Source of the DNA: Clostridia bacterium
GTDB taxonomy: Bacteria; Bacillota; Clostridia; TANB77; CAG-508
Direction of reading: 5' to 3'
Length of the DNA: 48,439 bases
Assembly: GCA_017939755.1 (NCBI GenBank)
Contig: JAGBAJ010000047.1
Coordinates: forward strand, 1 to 48,439
Under the pieces are notes generated by a model. That model was not told the origin of the DNA, ran no database searches, and was given only the letters and a program-made list of their open reading frames with translations. Positions 9,105-18,227 of this stretch are shown piece after piece; positions within the stretch are counted from its first letter, which is position 1; the number at the start of each line of letters is the position of its first letter. A program made the translations under genes and the position numbers.

Positions 9105-9632
9105 ATGAGGTATACTAGTGAAAAATATAAAGAATTTTATAATATTATATATGACATGGATATACATCCCATGGTTCAAGAAATGAAAAACTATAGACAA
9201 CATTATGATTGTAGCTGCTATGATCATTGTTTATCCGTTGCATACTATTGTTTTTGTATTTGCAAAAAACTTCATTTAGATAAAAAATCTATGGCAAGAG
9301 CAGCATTTGTGCATGATTTGTTCTTATATGATTGGAGAGTCAGACAACCTAATAGAAAAGGATTACATGCCTTTACTCATGCAAAAACTGCTTACAATAA
9401 AGCCTCTCACATATTTAACTTAAATGATAAAGAGCGCGACATTATATTAAAACATATGTGGCCAGTTACACTCGTGCCACCAAAATATTTAGAATCATAT
9501 ATACTAACATTAGTTGATAAATATAGTACTATTGAAGAATCTTATGCATATTATAAGAAAAAAATATGCTGTCGAAAATTTTTTCAAACCGCATCTAGCC
9601 TACTACTTCTATTATTTATATATTTGCCCTAG
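9105..9632 (+). CDS. HD-domain hydrolase with hydrophobic C-terminus
   Basis: This 175-residue protein has the HD phosphohydrolase signature: a His in YDHCLSVAYY, the HD doublet in AAFVHDLFLYDW, a His in THAKTAY, and the late aspartate in LTLVDKY. The family hydrolyses phosphate esters, often nucleotides, using metal ions; the substrate here is unknown. The last 20 residues (FFQTASSLLLLLFIYLP) are hydrophobic and could act as a tail anchor, which is atypical. The ATG at 9105 is chosen because AAAGGGTGG is placed for it; an in-frame GTG at 9096 lies inside that site. It follows ysxC by 50 bases and is closed by a strong terminator. Confidence 0.85.
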   Translation: MRYTSEKYKEFYNIIYDMDIHPMVQEMKNYRQHYDCSCYDHCLSVAYYCFCICKKLHLDKKSMARAAFVHDLFLYDWRVRQPNRKGLHAFTHAKTAYNKASHIFNLNDKERDIILKHMWPVTLVPPKYLESYILTLVDKYSTIEESYAYYKKKICCRKFFQTASSLLLLLFIYLP

Positions 9633-9637
9633 TAATT

Positions 9638-9686
9638 TAAGGGTGATTTTGGAGACACATACAAAAATCACCCTTAAAATTTTTGT
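9638..9686 (+). terminator. Terminator of the serS-ysxC-HD operon
   Basis: AAGGGTGATTTT and AAAAATCACCCTT form a 12-pair stem, followed by AAAATTTTTG. Confidence 0.9.
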
Positions 9687-9778
9687 AAGGTAGCTCTCAC
9701 CAAAACTAGCTAAAACCTATCCCCTAAAATCAGAAGAAAGATGCAGAATGCTGTTTTTTGCAGTGTTCCTAAGAGAAA

Positions 9779-9812
9779 ATAAAAAAGAAGCAATTAAATT
9801 GCTTCTTTTTTA
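9779..9812 (-). terminator. Terminator of spoVG
   Basis: AAAAAAGAAGCAA and TTGCTTCTTTTTT form a strong hairpin directly after the spoVG stop codon. It is symmetrical and could work in both directions. Confidence 0.9.
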
Positions 9813-9818
9813 TTTTTA

Positions 9819-10109
9819 TTATTCCTCTGATGCAGCTTCTGCTGATTCTTCAGCTTGAGCTGTTTCATACTCTTTAAATATAGCATCTTGGATTTTTTGT
9901 CTAGTTTCTTGGTTAATAGGGTGAGCTATATCTTTATGCTCTCCATTAGCCTTTTCTCTACTAGGCATAGCAATAAATAATCCTTTTGGGCTATCAATAA
10001 TCTTAATTCCATGAACTACGAATTCATTGTCGAATGTTACTGAAGCTACTGCCTTCATTTTACTTTCTGAGTTTAAAGTTTTATTCAAACGTACATTTGT
10101 TATTTGCAT
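9819..10109 (-). CDS. spoVG: SpoVG, RNA-binding regulator
   Basis: The 96-residue product is SpoVG, a small RNA-binding regulator that in Bacillus affects asymmetric septation and in other Firmicutes virulence and wall genes. It begins [10 protein letters not shown] and carries [18 protein letters not shown] and a KDIAHPIN segment typical of the family, with an acidic Ala/Glu-rich tail. The ATG at 10109 follows GGAAGGCGG; an in-frame TTG at 10127 is upstream of that site. A sigma-H type promoter lies at 10175-10203, matching the classic control of this gene, and a strong terminator follows. It is monocistronic and divergent from murC. Confidence 0.97.
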   Translation of the reverse strand: MQITNVRLNKTLNSESKMKAVASVTFDNEFVVHGIKIIDSPKGLFIAMPSREKANGEHKDIAHPINQETRQKIQDAIFKEYETAQAEESAEAASEE

Positions 10110-10174
10110 TTGAGCACCGCCTTCCAATGTTTTTTTTATTTTTTGTACATTCTTTTTTCATATGTACTATTATA

Positions 10175-10203
10175 TTATTCTCCAAAAATATTCTTTTTCC
10201 TTC
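10175..10203 (-). promoter_or_regulatory. Sigma-H promoter of spoVG
   Basis: On the minus strand GAAGGAAAA (10195-10203) and GGAGAATAA (10175-10183) are separated by 11 bases. This fits the Bacillus sigma-H consensus RNAGGAWWW-N11/12-RNNGAATWW exactly. spoVG is a well-known sigma-H gene. Confidence 0.82.
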
Positions 10204-10326
10204 TTTTTTTACATTTTTATTTTCAAAAAAAATATTTTATAAAATATTTCACTTATTTCTTTTAATTTTTTTATACAAAATAGTTGATTTTTGTAGGAAA
10301 CTTTTGGAAATATTGCTTATTTAATA

Positions 10327-10355
10327 TTGAAAAATCGCGATAAATTATATATAAT
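10327..10355 (+). promoter_or_regulatory. Sigma-A promoter of murC
   Basis: TTGAAA at 10327-10332 and TATAAT at 10350-10355, with a 17-base spacer, lie 46 bases upstream of murC. Confidence 0.85.
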
Positions 10356-10401
10356 ATTCATATCTATTTAAAGAAATCAATACAAAGGAGCGTGTATTAC
10401 A

Positions 10402-11805
10402 TTGGCAAATTTAAATCAATTAAGATTATTTAGGAATATACACATGAGAGGTATCGGTGGAACAAGTATGAGTGGTATTGCAGAAATGCTTAAACACTGG
10501 GGCTTTCATGTTACTGGTTCAGATGATAATGCCTCTGAATTAACAGATAAATTACAAGCAAAAGGAATACCTGTTACAATCGGATATGATTTTGATAGTG
10601 TTTCTAATGCAAGCCTTGTTGTTTACACAGCAGCAATTAAAGAAGATGACCCAGAGCTACTACAAGCAAAAACACTTAATATTCCAATAGTTGAGCGTGG
10701 AGAATTTCTAGGAGAAATTACAAAAGCTTTTGAAGATACAATATGTGTATCTGGAACTCATGGAAAAACTACTACCACTTCAATGATTTCATTGTGTTTC
10801 TTAGAGGCTGGGCTTGATCCTTCAATTCAAGTTGGAGCTATATTAAAGCAACTAAATGGAAATTCTAAAGTTGGAAATAGCGAGTATTTCATATTAGAAG
10901 CATGTGAATACGTAAACAGTTTCTTAAATTTTTATCCCAAAGCTGAAGTAATCTTAAATATAGATAATGATCACCTAGACTATTTTGGTAGCATCGACCA
11001 TATTATAGAATCATTTGAGCAATACGTAAAGTTATTACCAGAAAATGGTTTACTTGTTGTTAATAGTGATGATCCAAATTGTTCTACTCTTTCAAAATGC
11101 GCAAACTCTAGAATAGTTACATTTGGATTAAAGTCTAATAATGCAAACTTCGTTGCTCGTAATGTAAGTTACAATAGCAATGGATTTCCTACATTTGATG
11201 TATACTATAATAATAACTTTTATAAGACAATTTCACTATCAGTGCCAGGTTTGCACAATGTACAAAATGCACTTGCGTGTATTGCATTGTGTCATACATA
11301 TGGTATTGACAAGCAAGTAATAACAGCTGCTCTAAAGAAATTTACTGGAGCGCATCGACGTTATGAATTTGTTGGAACCATTCATAAAGAAGTTAGCGTT
11401 TATGATGACTATGCCCATCACCCAACAGAAATTCAGTCAATTGCAGAAGCTACAAAGCAAAAAAAGCATAATAATGCATGGATTATTTTCCAACCACATA
11501 CCTATAGTAGAACTAAAAACTTGTTACACGATTTTGCAAAAGCGTTATCTCCTTTTGATAATATAATAATTACAGATATTTATGCTGCCAGAGAAAAAAA
11601 TACTTATGATATAAGTGCACAAGATTTAGTAACCGAGATTACAAAAATAGGTAGAAAAGCTCTTTATATGCCTGATTTTGAAGAAATAGCACAATATATT
11701 AGATCTCATACAATAAAAAATGATATTGTACTTACAGTTGGTGCTGGAACAATTACTAATTTAGCACAAATGCTTATAGATAACCCAGAAGATTCGTCTT
11801 ATTAA
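10402..11805 (+). CDS. murC: UDP-N-acetylmuramate--L-alanine ligase
   Basis: The 467-residue Mur ligase adds the first amino acid, L-alanine, to UDP-MurNAc in cytoplasmic peptidoglycan precursor synthesis. The N-terminal nucleotide-binding motif is HMRGIGGTSMSGIAEML. The ATP site is GTHGKTTTTSM. The central domain has ILNIDNDHLDYF, and the C-terminal domain has YDDYAHHPTEI, typical of MurC rather than MurD-F. The start is a TTG at 10402, supported by AAAGGAG at 10384-10390; no nearer ATG fits the conserved N-terminus. It stands alone behind its own promoter and ends at a strong hairpin. Confidence 0.96.
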   Translation: MANLNQLRLFRNIHMRGIGGTSMSGIAEMLKHWGFHVTGSDDNASELTDKLQAKGIPVTIGYDFDSVSNASLVVYTAAIKEDDPELLQAKTLNIPIVERGEFLGEITKAFEDTICVSGTHGKTTTTSMISLCFLEAGLDPSIQVGAILKQLNGNSKVGNSEYFILEACEYVNSFLNFYPKAEVILNIDNDHLDYFGSIDHIIESFEQYVKLLPENGLLVVNSDDPNCSTLSKCANSRIVTFGLKSNNANFVARNVSYNSNGFPTFDVYYNNNFYKTISLSVPGLHNVQNALACIALCHTYGIDKQVITAALKKFTGAHRRYEFVGTIHKEVSVYDDYAHHPTEIQSIAEATKQKKHNNAWIIFQPHTYSRTKNLLHDFAKALSPFDNIIITDIYAAREKNTYDISAQDLVTEITKIGRKALYMPDFEEIAQYIRSHTIKNDIVLTVGAGTITNLAQMLIDNPEDSSY

Positions 11806-11816
11806 TAATTAATAAA

Positions 11817-11866
11817 AGAGCTCAAATTGTTAAATCAAAAAGTTTAACAATTTGAGCTCTCTTTGT
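11817..11866. terminator. Bidirectional terminator between murC and the transglutaminase gene
   Basis: AGAGCTCAAATTGTTAAA (11817-11834) and TTTAACAATTTGAGCTCT (11843-11860) form a perfect 18-pair stem between two convergent genes. Confidence 0.92.
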
Positions 11867-11875
11867 TGTTATTTG

Positions 11876-13003
11876 TTACTGTTTTACGTAATCTTCTTTT
11901 GAAATTTCTGGGTATTCAAATTCCATTCCATTATCGACCAATTGGCCTTCCTCTATGTGAGACTCAAAAAAATCATCCGAACCTTTTAAAAAGTATTTAT
12001 ACTTTATATCTGAAGAGGCAAGTCCACCTCCTAATATAATAGGATCATCCCATGTTGCATCAACTGCATACCATTTCCCCTTTAAAAATACATAATTCCA
12101 TGCATGGTCTTCGCTTGATCCATTTTCTAAATTTTTTCCTTCGCCTGATACAAATATGCATGGTATGTTCATTTTATCCATCAAGGATTTAAATAAACGA
12201 GCATATCCCTCACACACTACCTTATTGTCATACAACGCTCCATATATATTTGCATTGTTATTTGATTCTTCAAGATTATATTCAAGATTTTCCACTATCC
12301 AATTATGTGCATTCATAATTCTATAATAATCATTTTTTTCTGTTATAGACTCTAGTATCTCAGTTTCTTTTTCTTCTATATATTTTTCTGCTTGCTCTAC
12401 CTGACTTTTACTATTAAAACCATTAATAAAGTAATTATTATTATTTCCCTTGCTTATAAAAAATTCGTACTTAACCTGGCTTCCTCTCTTTGTCATTTTT
12501 GTCACCAAACACATCTTGGTTCCGTCAATATAAAATATATCTACGTTGTCATTTCTAAATGCATCCCATGCATTTTGAAATGCAACCATTAAAGCATTAT
12601 TCATATCACCACTATCTGCCAATGATGAAAGCTTCGATGATATCTTTATATTGTCTTCTCCATCTTTAATTCTATCAATATTATGCAATATTTCAGCATA
12701 AATAATTTTAGAATTTTCATCTAACTGATTGTAATAGTATCTATTTTGAGTATCTGACACTTCATATACAGATTCATCAATCTCATCAGGTTCATAATTT
12801 TCCACTAAAGCAGCAAAACTGCCACTAGCACTATTGGTGACTGAGCTAATAGTACTATGTATTCTTTTCTTTGCCATTTTTATGTATTTATTATTAGCTA
12901 AGTAATCTATTTTATAGCACCCAACTATAAATAAAACAACAAAAAGCAATAATAATAACTTAATTATACTTCCTAAAATAGATTTTTTTTGTCTATATGC
13001 CAT
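11876..13003 (-). CDS. Membrane-anchored transglutaminase-like protein
   Basis: The 375-residue protein has one N-terminal membrane segment (about 11-29) and an extracellular part whose C-terminal third is a transglutaminase-like fold. The catalytic triad is visible as C264 in VVCEGYARLFKSL, H300 in EDHAWNYV and D315 in WYAVDATWDDP. Bacterial members act as cysteine proteases or cross-linking enzymes at the cell surface; the substrate here is unknown. It starts 35 bases after the FtsZ-like gene with AGAGGAGCG as ribosome binding site, so the two are almost certainly co-transcribed. That pairing hints at a role near the division or spore septum, which is an inference. Confidence 0.85.
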   Translation of the reverse strand: MAYRQKKSILGSIIKLLLLLFVVLFIVGCYKIDYLANNKYIKMAKKRIHSTISSVTNSASGSFAALVENYEPDEIDESVYEVSDTQNRYYYNQLDENSKIIYAEILHNIDRIKDGEDNIKISSKLSSLADSGDMNNALMVAFQNAWDAFRNDNVDIFYIDGTKMCLVTKMTKRGSQVKYEFFISKGNNNNYFINGFNSKSQVEQAEKYIEEKETEILESITEKNDYYRIMNAHNWIVENLEYNLEESNNNANIYGALYDNKVVCEGYARLFKSLMDKMNIPCIFVSGEGKNLENGSSEDHAWNYVFLKGKWYAVDATWDDPIILGGGLASSDIKYKYFLKGSDDFFESHIEEGQLVDNGMEFEYPEISKEDYVKQ

Positions 13004-13038
13004 AACGCTCCTCTTCTTTTTTATATTTTTCTTTAGTT

Positions 13039-13992
13039 TTATTGATTTACGCCAGTTGCAATTACGGTTACTATTACTTGATCTTCAAGCTCTTCATTAA
13101 TTACTGTACCAAAAATTATATTAGCTTCTTCATCTACTAAATTATTAATAATTGCCACACTGCTATTTATTTCGGCTAAAGATAAGTCCTTGCTACCTTG
13201 AACATTAAATATAACACCTTTTGCCCCATTTATATTAACAGTTGTTAATGGATTTTCTATCGCCTTGTGAGTTGCAAGCGATAATGCATCTTCTCCAGAA
13301 GCACTTCCTATACCCATGTAGGCTTGACCTTTTATATTTAAAATTGTAGATATATCCGCAAAATCAATATTAATTTCTCCCGCAGTAGTTAATATATTTG
13401 TTATACCAACAATTCCCTGTTGCAATATATTATCTGCTTGTTTAAATGCATTTAGTATACTAATTTCCTCTTTTGACAATTTTAATAATTTATCATTATC
13501 AACAACTATTAATGAATTAACACGCTCTCTTAATTTTTTTATACCCTCTTCTGCATTTCTTAAACGTGTTTTTCCTTCGAATTTGAATGGTTTAGTTACA
13601 ACACCTATTGTTAGTATTCCCATTTCTTTTGCTATTTCTGCAATTACTGGTAGAGCACCTGTACCGGTTCCTCCACCCATTCCAGCTGTTAAAAACAATA
13701 AGTCTGTATTTACTAATTGTGATTTAATTTCTTCCAAATTTTCTCTAGCAGATTTTTCTCCAACCTCTGGATTTGCTCCTGCACCAATTCCCTGTGCTTC
13801 GTTTTCTCCTATTTGAATTATATTTTTTGCCATTGAATTAGAAACAGAAACCGCATTTGTATCAACCACTATAAATTCAACATGTTGTACTTCACTATAT
13901 ATCATTCTATTTACGGCGTTTGTCCCACCACCGCCAGCTCCTAATACCTTAATCCTTACAATTGTTTCTCTAGTATTTATATCACTGCTCAT
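13039..13992 (-). CDS. FtsZ-like tubulin GTPase lacking the C-terminal tail
   Basis: The 317-residue protein is a clear FtsZ-family GTPase: GAGGGGTNAVNRM near residue 18, the tubulin signature GMGGGTGTGA at 104-113, NADNIL-like QADNIL at 185-190, and the T7 catalytic loop N208-x-D210-x-x-D213 in INIDFADI. Normal FtsZ runs to about 350-400 residues with a flexible linker and a conserved tail peptide that binds FtsA, ZipA or SepF. This one stops cleanly after VTVIATGVNQ, where the linker would begin. The stop is a genuine TAA followed closely by the next ribosome binding site, so it does not look like a frameshift. It may be a second, specialised FtsZ. GGAGGAAAG precedes the start. Confidence 0.9.
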   Translation of the reverse strand: MSSDINTRETIVRIKVLGAGGGGTNAVNRMIYSEVQHVEFIVVDTNAVSVSNSMAKNIIQIGENEAQGIGAGANPEVGEKSARENLEEIKSQLVNTDLLFLTAGMGGGTGTGALPVIAEIAKEMGILTIGVVTKPFKFEGKTRLRNAEEGIKKLRERVNSLIVVDNDKLLKLSKEEISILNAFKQADNILQQGIVGITNILTTAGEINIDFADISTILNIKGQAYMGIGSASGEDALSLATHKAIENPLTTVNINGAKGVIFNVQGSKDLSLAEINSSVAIINNLVDEEANIIFGTVINEELEDQVIVTVIATGVNQ

Positions 13993-14084
13993 TAAAATCT
14001 TTCCTCCTACAATCCTTGCTTAGATTATTATATATGTAAGTGCTCAATATTTCAATATGAAATACCAAAATATATTTTAATATT

Positions 14085-15830
14085 CTAAACCAAACTATTG
14101 TAATACGCATTATATAGTTTAGCATAATATCCATCTTTTGCTACTAATGACTGATGATTTCCTTCTTCTATAATTTTTCCCTTATTTAGCACTAAAATCT
14201 TATCAACATTAACTATTGTAGACAATCTATGTGCAATAAAAATTGACGTTTTTTCTGATGAAATTCTATCAATTGAATTTTGAATTAAGCTCTCCGTTTT
14301 TGTGTCAATGTTTGCAGTTGCTTCATCTAAAATAAATATTGCTGGATTTTTTGCAAATATTCTAGCAAAAGCTATTAATTGTTTTTGTCCTGCTGAATAT
14401 GAACTTCCACGCTCTGCCGCCACTTCATCTAAACCATTATTTAACGAATTTATAAATTCTGTAGCTGATGCAAGATTAATTGCTTCATTTATTTTTTCAT
14501 CTTGGATATCTTCAAATAACTTAATATTGTCTTTTATTGACTTTGCATATATAAATGGATCTTGCAATATCGTTCCAATGCTTTTTCTTAATGAACTTAG
14601 ATTAATATTATTAATGTTTACTCCATCAAGCAAGATTTCTCCCTTTTGTATTGTATAAAATCTATTAATTAAATTTGTAATTGTGGTTTTTCCGGACCCT
14701 GTCTTTCCTACCAATGCTATGCTTTCACCTGGATTAATAGTAAAACTAACATCTTTTAAAACCCAATTTTCTTTATCATAAGCAAACCATACATGTTTAA
14801 ACTCTATTTTACCTTTTACGTCTTTTAATTCAATTCCACTGCTAGTGTCTTCAAGAAATTCTTCATGTTCTAGTATCTCATATATTTTGTCTATAGAGCT
14901 AAATGCGTCTTCAACAACTTCCATATTTTCAACAATTCTATTAATCGGATCAAAAATTTTGTTTAAATACGATATAAATAGATATACAATACTTGGATCT
15001 AAACTTATACCTAACCACTTATTCGCACAAAATATAACAATAAGAGCTGTACCCAAGTTTTGTATAAAATCCATTGTTGCTGGCAATATCCCCATTAAAA
15101 ATCCTAAACCTTTTGCAGCCTCCTTATTTTTTTGTGTATATTTTTCACACTCTTCTTGTTTTTCTTTTTGTCTGTTAAAAATTTTTATAAGTTTGATTCC
15201 GTAAATAGACTCTGCCAAAAATGTATTTAGTATTGTTCTAGTATCTTTTACTTTTGCAAATATTTTACTCATTGCTTTTGTTATTGTAATTGTAAATATA
15301 AGTAGTAATGGAACAACAATTAAATTTACTAATGAAAGCTTTATACTTAAATATATCATTACACTAAACAAACCAATTATAATCATAATGTCTTTTGGCA
15401 GGGTTGTTATTACCTCGCTAAATAAACTATATACATCTTCTGTATCATTAACAACTCTTACAAATAATTTTCCAGAAGGTGTTTTATCATGAAATGAAAT
15501 ATTTGAGTGTTCAATATATTTGTAAAGTTTTTCTCTTAGTGTATATACGACATTTTCGCCCATTTTACTAGTTACTAATCTATTAATATAATCTACAATA
15601 CTACTTATAATTACTACAAATACATACGCCGCAAATATCATGCCTATGCTAATACCATTTTGTACAAAAACTTTATCTGGTAAATATTTTTCCATTACTT
15701 CTTTAACAAAAAGTGGTTTTACTAATTCGCATACATCTATAAATAGTGCCATTAATGTTACAAGAATTATTGTCCATTTATATGGTTTTATCATTTTTTT
15801 AAATCTTGAAAATGTTGTTTTCTTTTTCAT
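14085..15830 (-). CDS. ABC exporter, catalytic half of a heterodimer
   Basis: The 581-residue protein has six membrane segments in the first 320 residues and a C-terminal ATPase: Walker A GKTGSGKT (375-382), Walker B ILDEATANID with catalytic E503, and the switch histidine H534 in FIAHRLST. Its signature motif is YSAGQ (478-482) instead of LSGGQ. It begins 23 bases after the partner gene, behind AAAGGAGGA. Together they form a heterodimeric exporter of the BmrCD/TM287-288 kind. The substrate (drug, lipid or peptide) cannot be read from the sequence. Confidence 0.93.
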   Translation of the reverse strand: MKKKTTFSRFKKMIKPYKWTIILVTLMALFIDVCELVKPLFVKEVMEKYLPDKVFVQNGISIGMIFAAYVFVVIISSIVDYINRLVTSKMGENVVYTLREKLYKYIEHSNISFHDKTPSGKLFVRVVNDTEDVYSLFSEVITTLPKDIMIIIGLFSVMIYLSIKLSLVNLIVVPLLLIFTITITKAMSKIFAKVKDTRTILNTFLAESIYGIKLIKIFNRQKEKQEECEKYTQKNKEAAKGLGFLMGILPATMDFIQNLGTALIVIFCANKWLGISLDPSIVYLFISYLNKIFDPINRIVENMEVVEDAFSSIDKIYEILEHEEFLEDTSSGIELKDVKGKIEFKHVWFAYDKENWVLKDVSFTINPGESIALVGKTGSGKTTITNLINRFYTIQKGEILLDGVNINNINLSSLRKSIGTILQDPFIYAKSIKDNIKLFEDIQDEKINEAINLASATEFINSLNNGLDEVAAERGSSYSAGQKQLIAFARIFAKNPAIFILDEATANIDTKTESLIQNSIDRISSEKTSIFIAHRLSTIVNVDKILVLNKGKIIEEGNHQSLVAKDGYYAKLYNAYYNSLV

Positions 15831-15853
15831 AAATCCTCCTTTCTATGTCGAAT

Positions 15854-17599
15854 TTATTCTAAAATTTCCAATTTAGCTTTATGTGCTTGATTTTCAAAGA
15901 AATCATAATATTTTCCATGCTCTTTTAATAACGATTGGTGGTTTCCTTTTTCTACAATGCACCCTTGATCTAATACAATAATTTCATCACAATCCTTTAT
16001 ATCTGAAATTCTATTAGAAATTATTATACATGTTTTTTGCTTTGTAAGCTCTTTTATATTATTTAGAACATGTTGCTCTGTTCTATTATCTAAAGCAGAA
16101 AATGTATCATCAAAAATTACTATATCGCTATTATTTAAAAATGCCCTAGAAAGTACTACCCTTTGCTTTTGTCCACCAGAAAGATCTATACCTTTTTCTC
16201 CAATAATTGTATGTATTCCTTCTTGCATTTCAGATATCTCTTCAAATATCATTGCTTTTTTTGTACTTTCTTCTACCTCTGAATCTTTATATTCATCTTT
16301 AAATAAGCTAATATTTTCTTTTAAGCTTGCAGAAAATAAGAAATTATCCTGCGTTATGTAACATACGCTATCCCTAATTTTTTTTGTTGGAATATCATTA
16401 ATATCTTTTCCATCTATATATATTTTATCGCGTTCAACATCGTATAACTTTAATAATAAATTCATAAGTGTTGTTTTTCCGCTGCCTATAACACCTATAA
16501 TTCCAAGAGATTTTCCTGGCATTATTTCTAAATTAATGTTCTCAAGCACACGCTCTATGTAACCAGGGTAATTATATGTTAAATTTTTAATTTTAATATG
16601 TCCTTCAAATCCCTCATATTTCTTAGTATCTAAGACCTCAATTTTTTCTTCCTCTAGGCTTATAAGCTCCTCTAATCTTCCCATAGAAACTTTAACTTTT
16701 TTTATTCTAAATATAATCCATGGAATCCAATTTACTACTCTTGTTAAGACCCCTAAATAACCTATAAATGCAACAATGCCACCAATTTGCATTTTTCCAC
16801 TTATTACAAGATTTGAACCTAGTAGTAGAGCAATCGCATATGCTAATCCGAATCCAGAATTTATAATTATATCTAATAAATTTTGATTTTTTACAACCTT
16901 TAAATTATTTGCTCTTACTATTTCGTTCTTCTTATTAAATTCGGAAATTTGATTTTCTTCACCAACAAAGGCCTTCATTGTTCTTATACTATCTGTACTT
17001 TCTTGAACAAATTCAGAAAGCTCAGTAAAACTAATCTGTGCAGTTTTAAAACTTTCGGCAACTCTATTTCTAGAAACAAATACTATAATAATTGTTATAA
17101 TCACTGGCACTAAAGAGCCTATTGTTAATGTAATATTTGATGCTTGAACCATTAAACTTCCTACAATAATAAAATTTAATATAATTCTTACAACTGCAGT
17201 AAAACATCTTGAAAATAACTTAGATACCTTTTTTGTATCACTAACAAAGAAAGCCATAATTTTTCCGTTTTTGATTGCTTCTAGTTTTTCGACCTTAGTT
17301 TTTAGCATTTTAGAAAACATTTTGTCTTTCATATCTTTTTCCATGCCAATTTCAATTTTTAGCTCAAGACTTTTCCATATAATTCTAGTTAATAAAAAAC
17401 CTATACAAGCACCAAGTAGCTTTAATAATGATTCTTTTATTAATTGCCTATTCGCCTCAATATTGTATAAGCAATTTATTAAAGTTCCAATCATTTTTGA
17501 CGGCATAGCCAATAAATAAATGTTCATTATAATGAATATCATCTCAATAGCAATATACCACTTGTATTTTTTGATGAGATCTAACATCACTTTTTTCAA
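15854..17599 (-). CDS. ABC exporter, degenerate-site half of a heterodimer
   Basis: The 581-residue protein has the same fold as its downstream neighbour. Walker A is GVIGSGKT (369-376) and the signature is an intact LSGGQ (473-477). Walker B reads VIFDDTFSALD with aspartate (D498) in place of the catalytic glutamate, and the switch histidine is replaced by asparagine (N529 in IISNR). With the altered signature of the partner this gives one dead and one working ATP site, the hallmark of heterodimeric exporters. A TTG at 17599 is the best start, with GGAGGGG placed for it; an ATG three codons in is further from that site. Confidence 0.92.
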   Translation of the reverse strand: MKKVMLDLIKKYKWYIAIEMIFIIMNIYLLAMPSKMIGTLINCLYNIEANRQLIKESLLKLLGACIGFLLTRIIWKSLELKIEIGMEKDMKDKMFSKMLKTKVEKLEAIKNGKIMAFFVSDTKKVSKLFSRCFTAVVRIILNFIIVGSLMVQASNITLTIGSLVPVIITIIIVFVSRNRVAESFKTAQISFTELSEFVQESTDSIRTMKAFVGEENQISEFNKKNEIVRANNLKVVKNQNLLDIIINSGFGLAYAIALLLGSNLVISGKMQIGGIVAFIGYLGVLTRVVNWIPWIIFRIKKVKVSMGRLEELISLEEEKIEVLDTKKYEGFEGHIKIKNLTYNYPGYIERVLENINLEIMPGKSLGIIGVIGSGKTTLMNLLLKLYDVERDKIYIDGKDINDIPTKKIRDSVCYITQDNFLFSASLKENISLFKDEYKDSEVEESTKKAMIFEEISEMQEGIHTIIGEKGIDLSGGQKQRVVLSRAFLNNSDIVIFDDTFSALDNRTEQHVLNNIKELTKQKTCIIISNRISDIKDCDEIIVLDQGCIVEKGNHQSLLKEHGKYYDFFENQAHKAKLEILE

Positions 17600-17978
17600 T
17601 TTTCTTCCCCTCCTTTATCTTCTCACAGCATTCTATTTCTAACGTCTATTGTATGTTTTTGCACTCGTGCCACACACTATTTTATACTATAACGTCAATA
17701 AAAAGCCAGATTAAAAATCTGACCTTTGGTTATGCTTTGATATAAATAGAAATTCACGATTTTATCTGTTTACTTTTAAGCTACAACAAATAAACACTAT
17801 TTATTTGGAATAGCTACCTATTAAATTTTTGTGTTCCTTATAAATTGTACCATTTTTATCACTTCTTTCTATAATCATATGCTAACTATGTTAACAAAAT
17901 AAATCTGTTTTGTCAACTGCATATTTTTATAAATTAACTATTTCATGCACGCTATGTCACTATTTATTGCTGCATATA

Positions 17979-18041
17979 ACAATAGCGGTCCGATTAATAT
18001 CTAAAATTATCTAGTATAAAGTTCAACCCACGTATGATTGT
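17979..18041 (+). repeat. ACAATAGCGGGCT-type hairpin repeat, copy 1 (diverged)
   Basis: It begins ACAATAGCGGTCCGATTAA and ends CAACCCACGTATGATTGT followed by TCGT. Copies at 31040-31102 and 34011-34074 share the same ends and an AAATTAT(T)TA centre. The ends pair (ACAAT with ATTGT), so each copy folds into a hairpin. All three are in the same orientation. Confidence 0.8.
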
Positions 18042-18107
18042 TCGTATGCATGTATTATCCGTAGCTTATTTCGTTACGCACAGCTAATCGATGTGCAAAG
18101 TTTATTT

Positions 18108-18142
18108 TATATAATAGGAAAGTAACACTTTCCTATTATATA
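18108..18142. repeat. GGAAAGT/ACTTTCC hairpin repeat
   Basis: TATATAATAGGAAAGT and ACTTTCCTATTATATA form a perfect palindrome around AAC. A near-identical copy is at 31150-31182. Confidence 0.85.
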
Positions 18143-18143
18143 A

Positions 18144-18194
18144 AAAGACCACAGATGATATTGGAAGGTATTCCAAAAATCATCTGTGGTCTTT
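18144..18194 (-). terminator. Terminator of the sigma/HTH pair
   Basis: AAGACCACAGATGAT and ATCATCTGTGGTCTT form a 15-pair stem, with a T run on the minus side. It lies about 35 bases past the stop at 18228. Confidence 0.9.
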
Positions 18195-18227
18195 AGGAGG
18201 ATTGGATTAAGCGTAAAAGTGCAAATT

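Larger units (their letters stand above)
17600..18143. other. Intergenic region rich in hairpins, no gene seen
   Basis: No convincing reading frame was found on either strand. It contains a small hairpin at 17710-17728 (CAGATT...AATCTG), an inverted repeat GTTAACAAAA...TTTTGTCAAC around 17891-17920, and copies of both dispersed hairpin repeats listed separately. The ABC exporter promoter must lie at its left end, but no clear match was found. Confidence 0.6.

Noticed and set aside
10034..10324. 96-codon Phe-rich frame opposite spoVG
   Set aside because: It covers the sigma-H promoter and is made of T-rich codons only; it is a shadow of AT-rich DNA.
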